A program made the position numbers and the translations under genes. Under the pieces are notes generated by a model that did not search any database, was not told the DNA's origin, and saw only the letters and a list, made by a program, of their open reading frames with translations. 27,763 nucleotides of DNA, taken from the NCBI GenBank assembly GCA_020430865.1, contig JAGQIY010000610.1:1-27763 (forward strand). Direction: 5' to 3'. Origin of the DNA: Myxococcales bacterium (lineage in GTDB: Bacteria > Myxococcota > Polyangia > Polyangiales > Polyangiaceae). Numbering within the stretch: the first letter of the stretch is position 1; each line of letters starts with the position of its first letter. This document shows positions 25,228-27,763 of the stretch, piece after piece.

Positions 25228-26526
25228 CTAGTTGAGCGTGTACGACTTGGTGCGATATGTTTCGTAGCTGGCGGTGGAACCAACCTGGCGGGCCCATACC
25301 TGGAAGAGGAAGTTGCCCGTCGGCTCTGATCCTGTTGCCCAGTCATAGGTTGGACTGGCACTCCAGTCCTGGACCACCGCCCACGAGCCACCCGGCGGGA
25401 GTTTCCAAAACTTGAATTCCGCTGCAGTGCAACTTGCGGCGCCGCCAGTCAGCTGCACCGGCGTGCCGACGCTTTGCGGGCTGGCCGGCGAAGCGTCGAG
25501 CGTCGCGCCCGTACACGCCGCTCCACCCGTCAATAGCGTGTAGGTTGAGCTGCCGTATGCCTCATAGGCGTAGGGAGAACCCTGATTCCGTACCCAGGTC
25601 TGGAAACTATAGACGCCTGGTGCAGCGGCAGTCGTGTCCCAGTTGTATACGTTGGAAGCGCCCATGGGCTGTACCTCAGACCACGCGCCGCCCGGGGCCT
25701 TCATCCAGAAGGCGTAGTTCGCAGTTCCCCCACAGCTGGCGTTCGCTGTAATACTTACCGGGTTACCGGGGAGTGTAGAGCCTGCCGGGCTGAAAGCGTT
25801 GCTAACTGAATTACAGGCCGTGGCGAGGGAGTAGTAGAAACTAGTGTAGGTGTCGTAGTCAGCAGGAGAGCCAAGCGCGCGTGCCCAAACTTGGAAGTTG
25901 TGGGTTCCCGCCGGCGCGCCCGTTGTCGCCCAGTTGTACATCGGCGATGTGGTCCAGTCCGCGGCGACGGCCCACGAACCGCCAGGAGCCAAGTGCCACA
26001 CTTTGTACTCCGGTGTGGAAGCGCCACAGCTCGCGCTACTGGTTATCCCGACTGTCGCTCCGATCGTCGTTTGGCCACTCGGCGACGTCGCGCTGCTTAC
26101 GGAGCTGCATTTCGTCACATTCGCGAGCGTGAAGGGGCGGCTCTTCCACGTTTCGTACGTCGACGGCGAACCTTGCGCTCGGATCCAGACCTGAACGTTA
26201 TAGCTGCCCGTGGCGAGGCCCGTCGTGTCCCAGTCAAAGAAATCCGTGGTGCTCCAGTCCTGCCACACGGTCCACGAGCCTCCCGGCGGAAGAACCCAAA
26301 ATTTGTATTCGGGCGTGTCTCCCACTTCACAGCTTGCTGAGGCCGTCCATTTCACCATGGTGCCCGGGGGTGCAAAGTAGTCCGCGTCGTCCGCGACCAA
26401 ACCACCTTGGGCGCAGACCTCGTCAGAAAAAGCCGCGACCGGCTCCCTATCTTCACCCGCACCCGCGGAACAACCTGCGACAGCCACCGCTAACAGTCCT
26501 TGCGACACGAGCTTCGACAAACGCAT
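25228..26526 (-). CDS. Lipoprotein made of four ~97-residue repeats
   Basis: A 432-residue predicted surface lipoprotein. The ATG at 26526 is chosen because GGAGG lies just upstream and the signal peptide MRLSKLVSQGLLAVAVAGC starts there; Cys19 follows a good lipobox (AVAGC). After a short acidic linker, four copies of one module occupy residues 38-135, 140-235, 238-332 and 338-432, ending exactly at the C-terminus. Each copy begins with Cys, carries ASC near position 28, then a Y/F-x-F/V-W strand, PGG-x-W, W-x-TS, Y-x-W-D/A-TTG, F-Q-V-WAR and GSP-x2-YE-x-Y. The same module occurs three times in the lipoprotein at 8239. The two conserved Cys per copy could form a disulphide. The fold looks all-beta, but I know no named family for it. 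Likely exposed on the outer membrane; glycan binding is a guess from context. Confidence 0.87.
   Translation of the reverse strand: MRLSKLVSQGLLAVAVAGCSAGAGEDREPVAAFSDEVCAQGGLVADDADYFAPPGTMVKWTASASCEVGDTPEYKFWVLPPGGSWTVWQDWSTTDFFDWDTTGLATGSYNVQVWIRAQGSPSTYETWKSRPFTLANVTKCSSVSSATSPSGQTTIGATVGITSSASCGASTPEYKVWHLAPGGSWAVAADWTTSPMYNWATTGAPAGTHNFQVWARALGSPADYDTYTSFYYSLATACNSVSNAFSPAGSTLPGNPVSITANASCGGTANYAFWMKAPGGAWSEVQPMGASNVYNWDTTAAAPGVYSFQTWVRNQGSPYAYEAYGSSTYTLLTGGAACTGATLDASPASPQSVGTPVQLTGGAASCTAAEFKFWKLPPGGSWAVVQDWSASPTYDWATGSEPTGNFLFQVWARQVGSTASYETYRTKSYTLN
25231..26415 (-). repeat. Four tandem ~97-residue modules (protein-level repeat)
   Basis: The copies are degenerate at DNA level but clear at protein level, with the WAR/VR-x-x-GS-x3-YE-x-Y signature in all four and Cys at the start of each. 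They fill the whole mature protein, so the module is probably an independent folding unit. Confidence 0.87.
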
Positions 26527-26530
26527 TGGG

Positions 26531-26539
26531 TTCCTCCGT
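26531..26539 (-). promoter_or_regulatory. Ribosome-binding site for the four-repeat lipoprotein
   Basis: On the minus strand ACGGAGGAA precedes the ATG at 26526 with four to five bases of spacing, a strong Shine-Dalgarno that overrules the in-frame start 11 codons upstream. Confidence 0.75.
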
Positions 26540-26560
26540 ATTGATCGGGTTGAATTCATC

Positions 26561-26593
26561 GTGAACAGTTCACGCCATGTGACGCGATGTCAA
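26561..26593 (-). promoter_or_regulatory. Putative promoter with overlapping operator palindrome
   Basis: On the minus strand a consensus -35 box TTGACA (26593-26588) is followed after 17 bases by AACTGT (26570-26565), a poor -10 box. The -10 area lies inside the perfect palindrome GTGAAC-A-GTTCAC (26561-26573). A palindrome over a -10 element is the usual place for a repressor or an activator that remodels the promoter. The start of the lipoprotein coding region is about 35 bases further on. Confidence 0.5.
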
Positions 26594-26676
26594 GGGTGGG
26601 CTTCGTAGCGGAATTTCAAGCGGATTTAATGTCCGCTAGCTGCGCTCCATCGCCAAGCTCGCTCGCGACGGGTCCT

Positions 26677-27507
26677 TTATCCGCGCTTCCGACCCAGGAG
26701 GTGGTACGCACACTTGCGTTTTTCCGCATGATTGAGCAAGACCGGCCTCGAGAATCCGTTCTTGATGAACCAGTCCTCTGCTGCCTTGAGGGGGATAACC
26801 CAATTGTAGAACGGTTCCAGCATGTCAAGAATGCCGACCTTGCTTGCTGGTGGCCTGCGCAGCGCACGTTTGGCGAACTGCTTTGCATTGACGAGTAGTG
26901 AAGCGGCGGGATCCCATCGGTGACTGGCAAGTGTGTCGACGTACTGCAGTCGACCCGACACGTTTCGCATCCGGTGGAATCGCGAGCGCCTCCGCGCCGT
27001 CAGCTCCAATCCGTGTACACCCTCTGGCGCGTACACCATCAAATACAACGCGCCTCCCGGAGCAATTGTCCAGGCCGCATTGCGGAATGCCAGCGAAGGG
27101 TCATGCGTGTGATGCACGACTGCCCAGGACACGCCGAAATCGAAGCGGCTCTCCAGGTCGGCGTGTTCTTGCTTCAGGGTGGTTACGTCAGCCGCGAGTA
27201 CATTCGGGTTGAACTTGCGAACTGAATCGAGACCGCTCTGCGACAGGTCTATGGAGAGTACCGACTCGGCGCCGATTGCGAGCATGGTCTTCGTCCAACG
27301 ACCCATGCCGCATCCGACATCCACACATCGTTTTCCACGGATCAGCTCCTCATCGATCGGTATGTCCAGCCGGCGGACGCCGTTCCCCACATGCGTCAGT
27401 CCGCCGCCCTTCGGGTGGCGTCCAGTCCACTCGTAGATTCGGTCTTCGATATATGCATCGGCCGTGCTCGCACCGGCATGGTCCTCATATGCCGGGTCAC
27501 CTTCCAA
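26677..27507 (-). CDS. Class I SAM-dependent methyltransferase, start uncertain (possible 5' nonsense mutation)
   Basis: The first possible start after the in-frame TGA, other than a rare CTG, is a TTG at 27507, giving 276 residues. Motif I is CVDVGCGMGRWTKTM (61-75), then VLSIDLSQSGLDSV; a later strand reads FGVSWAVVHHTHDPSLAFRNAA and APGGALYLMVYAPEG. TTG has no clear ribosome-binding site, and the frame upstream continues with convincing protein sequence (NDSFSGAYDPPSSGYNNEF and onward) back to a TGA at 27586-27588, with an ATG at 27633 beyond it. The real gene may therefore start at 27633 and be interrupted. Substrate unknown; the C-terminal segment LEPFYNWVIPLKAAEDWFIKNGF is similar in outline to other glycan-locus methyltransferases. 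It lies 150 bases upstream of the lipoprotein gene on the same strand. Confidence 0.78.
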   Translation of the reverse strand: MEGDPAYEDHAGASTADAYIEDRIYEWTGRHPKGGGLTHVGNGVRRLDIPIDEELIRGKRCVDVGCGMGRWTKTMLAIGAESVLSIDLSQSGLDSVRKFNPNVLAADVTTLKQEHADLESRFDFGVSWAVVHHTHDPSLAFRNAAWTIAPGGALYLMVYAPEGVHGLELTARRRSRFHRMRNVSGRLQYVDTLASHRWDPAASLLVNAKQFAKRALRRPPASKVGILDMLEPFYNWVIPLKAAEDWFIKNGFSRPVLLNHAEKRKCAYHLLGRKRG

Positions 27508-27633
27508 TGCCAGCCGCCACTGGAGATCGAACTCATTGTTGTACCCGCTGCTCGGCGGGTCGTACGCCCCCGAGAAGCTGTCATTTCAGACCACTCGCTT
27601 GTCGTCAAAGTGGGGGTTTCTTTCGCGCGCCAT
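27508..27633 (-). pseudogene. Likely 5' part of the methyltransferase gene, interrupted by in-frame TGA
   Basis: From the ATG at 27633 the frame reads MARERNPHFDDKRVV, then TGA at 27588-27586, then about 26 further codons that run without a gap into the methyltransferase. A TGG (Trp) to TGA change would explain it. No ATG or GTG start lies between the TGA and 27507. A sequencing error, a genuine late TTG/CTG start, or readthrough are alternatives; I see no evidence for selenocysteine insertion. Confidence 0.45.
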
Positions 27634-27651
27634 GCTCGGAGCGTATGCCCA

Positions 27652-27763
27652 GTGAATCCTGAAGGCGAGCGCCTTTCGATTCCGTTCGATTCGCGAGTGG
27701 CCCGCTACCTCGCAGCCGGGGCGCTGCTGGTCTGCGTGGGACTCCGCGAGGGCGCACGATACA
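27652..27763 (+). CDS. Possible N-terminus of a divergent membrane protein, cut by the window edge
   Basis: A GTG at 27652 opens a frame with no stop to the edge (37 codons). It encodes a short polar start, then a hydrophobic stretch (VARYLAAGALLVCVGL) that could be a membrane helix or signal. No strong ribosome-binding site is visible, and the length is too short to judge. Confidence 0.22.
   Translation, partial: MNPEGERLSIPFDSRVARYLAAGALLVCVGLREGARY

Noticed and set aside
1..27763. Mobile elements, tRNA/rRNA genes, CRISPR arrays, toxin-antitoxin or defence genes
   Set aside because: No transposase, integrase, regularly spaced direct repeats, tRNA-like cloverleaf or defence-family motifs were noticed on reading both strands; the repeats present are protein-level domain repeats.

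Overview
The window is almost entirely a Wzx/Wzy-type polysaccharide (exopolysaccharide, capsule or O-antigen) biosynthesis locus from a Gram-negative bacterium. The source is most likely a myxobacterium or close relative. The reasons are the GC-rich codon use, surface lipoproteins with Gly/Ser-rich linkers, LamG-like and RCC1-like domains inside the locus, and frequent GTG/TTG starts. No rRNA, tRNA, CRISPR array, integrase or transposase is visible, and no gene-free stretch exceeds about 260 bases.

Layout, left to right. A 3'-truncated WbpA-type nucleotide-sugar dehydrogenase (2-1141, -) lies divergent to a Wzy_C/TPR polymerase-ligase (1302-3908, +). That gene is translationally coupled to a GT4 glycosyltransferase (3905-5101, +) and a methyltransferase (5098-5895, +). 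A Gly-rich LamG-like lipoprotein (5892-6905, -) follows, then a second GT4 enzyme (6974-8116, +) and a lipoprotein with three novel ~97-residue repeats plus a seven-bladed RCC1-like propeller (8239-10290, +). Next are a zinc-ribbon methyltransferase (10298-11254, -), a third GT4 enzyme (11509-12684, +), an AsnB-type amidotransferase (12681-14558, -) and a MurJ/MOP flippase (14649-16007, +).

A compact minus-strand operon runs from 21379 to 16004: pglC-pglD-pglE-pglF plus a Gfo/Idh oxidoreductase. Its first four genes encode a complete UDP-N,N'-diacetylbacillosamine pathway with its phosphoglycosyltransferase, so the glycan is probably built on a diNAcBac-PP-undecaprenol primer. Divergent from it are a Wzz/BY-kinase fusion (21548-23770, +) and a polytopic membrane protein that may be a second polymerase (23782-25086, +). 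The right end holds a lipoprotein with four copies of the same ~97-residue repeat (25228-26526, -) and a methyltransferase (26677-27507, -) whose reading frame continues upstream through an in-frame TGA.

Inferred working model: PglF/E/D make UDP-diNAcBac and PglC loads it on the lipid carrier. The three GT4 enzymes extend the unit, and the methyltransferases, dehydrogenases and AsnB-like enzyme modify sugars. The MOP flippase exports the unit, the Wzy_C protein and/or the 23782 membrane protein polymerises it, and the Wzz-BY kinase controls chain length. No outer-membrane polysaccharide export protein (Wza/OPX) is in the window. The most unusual part is the lipoprotein set, especially the two paralogues built from the unassigned repeat. 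Codon use changes sharply between the left-most gene and the rest, suggesting that the locus was acquired or is a mosaic.
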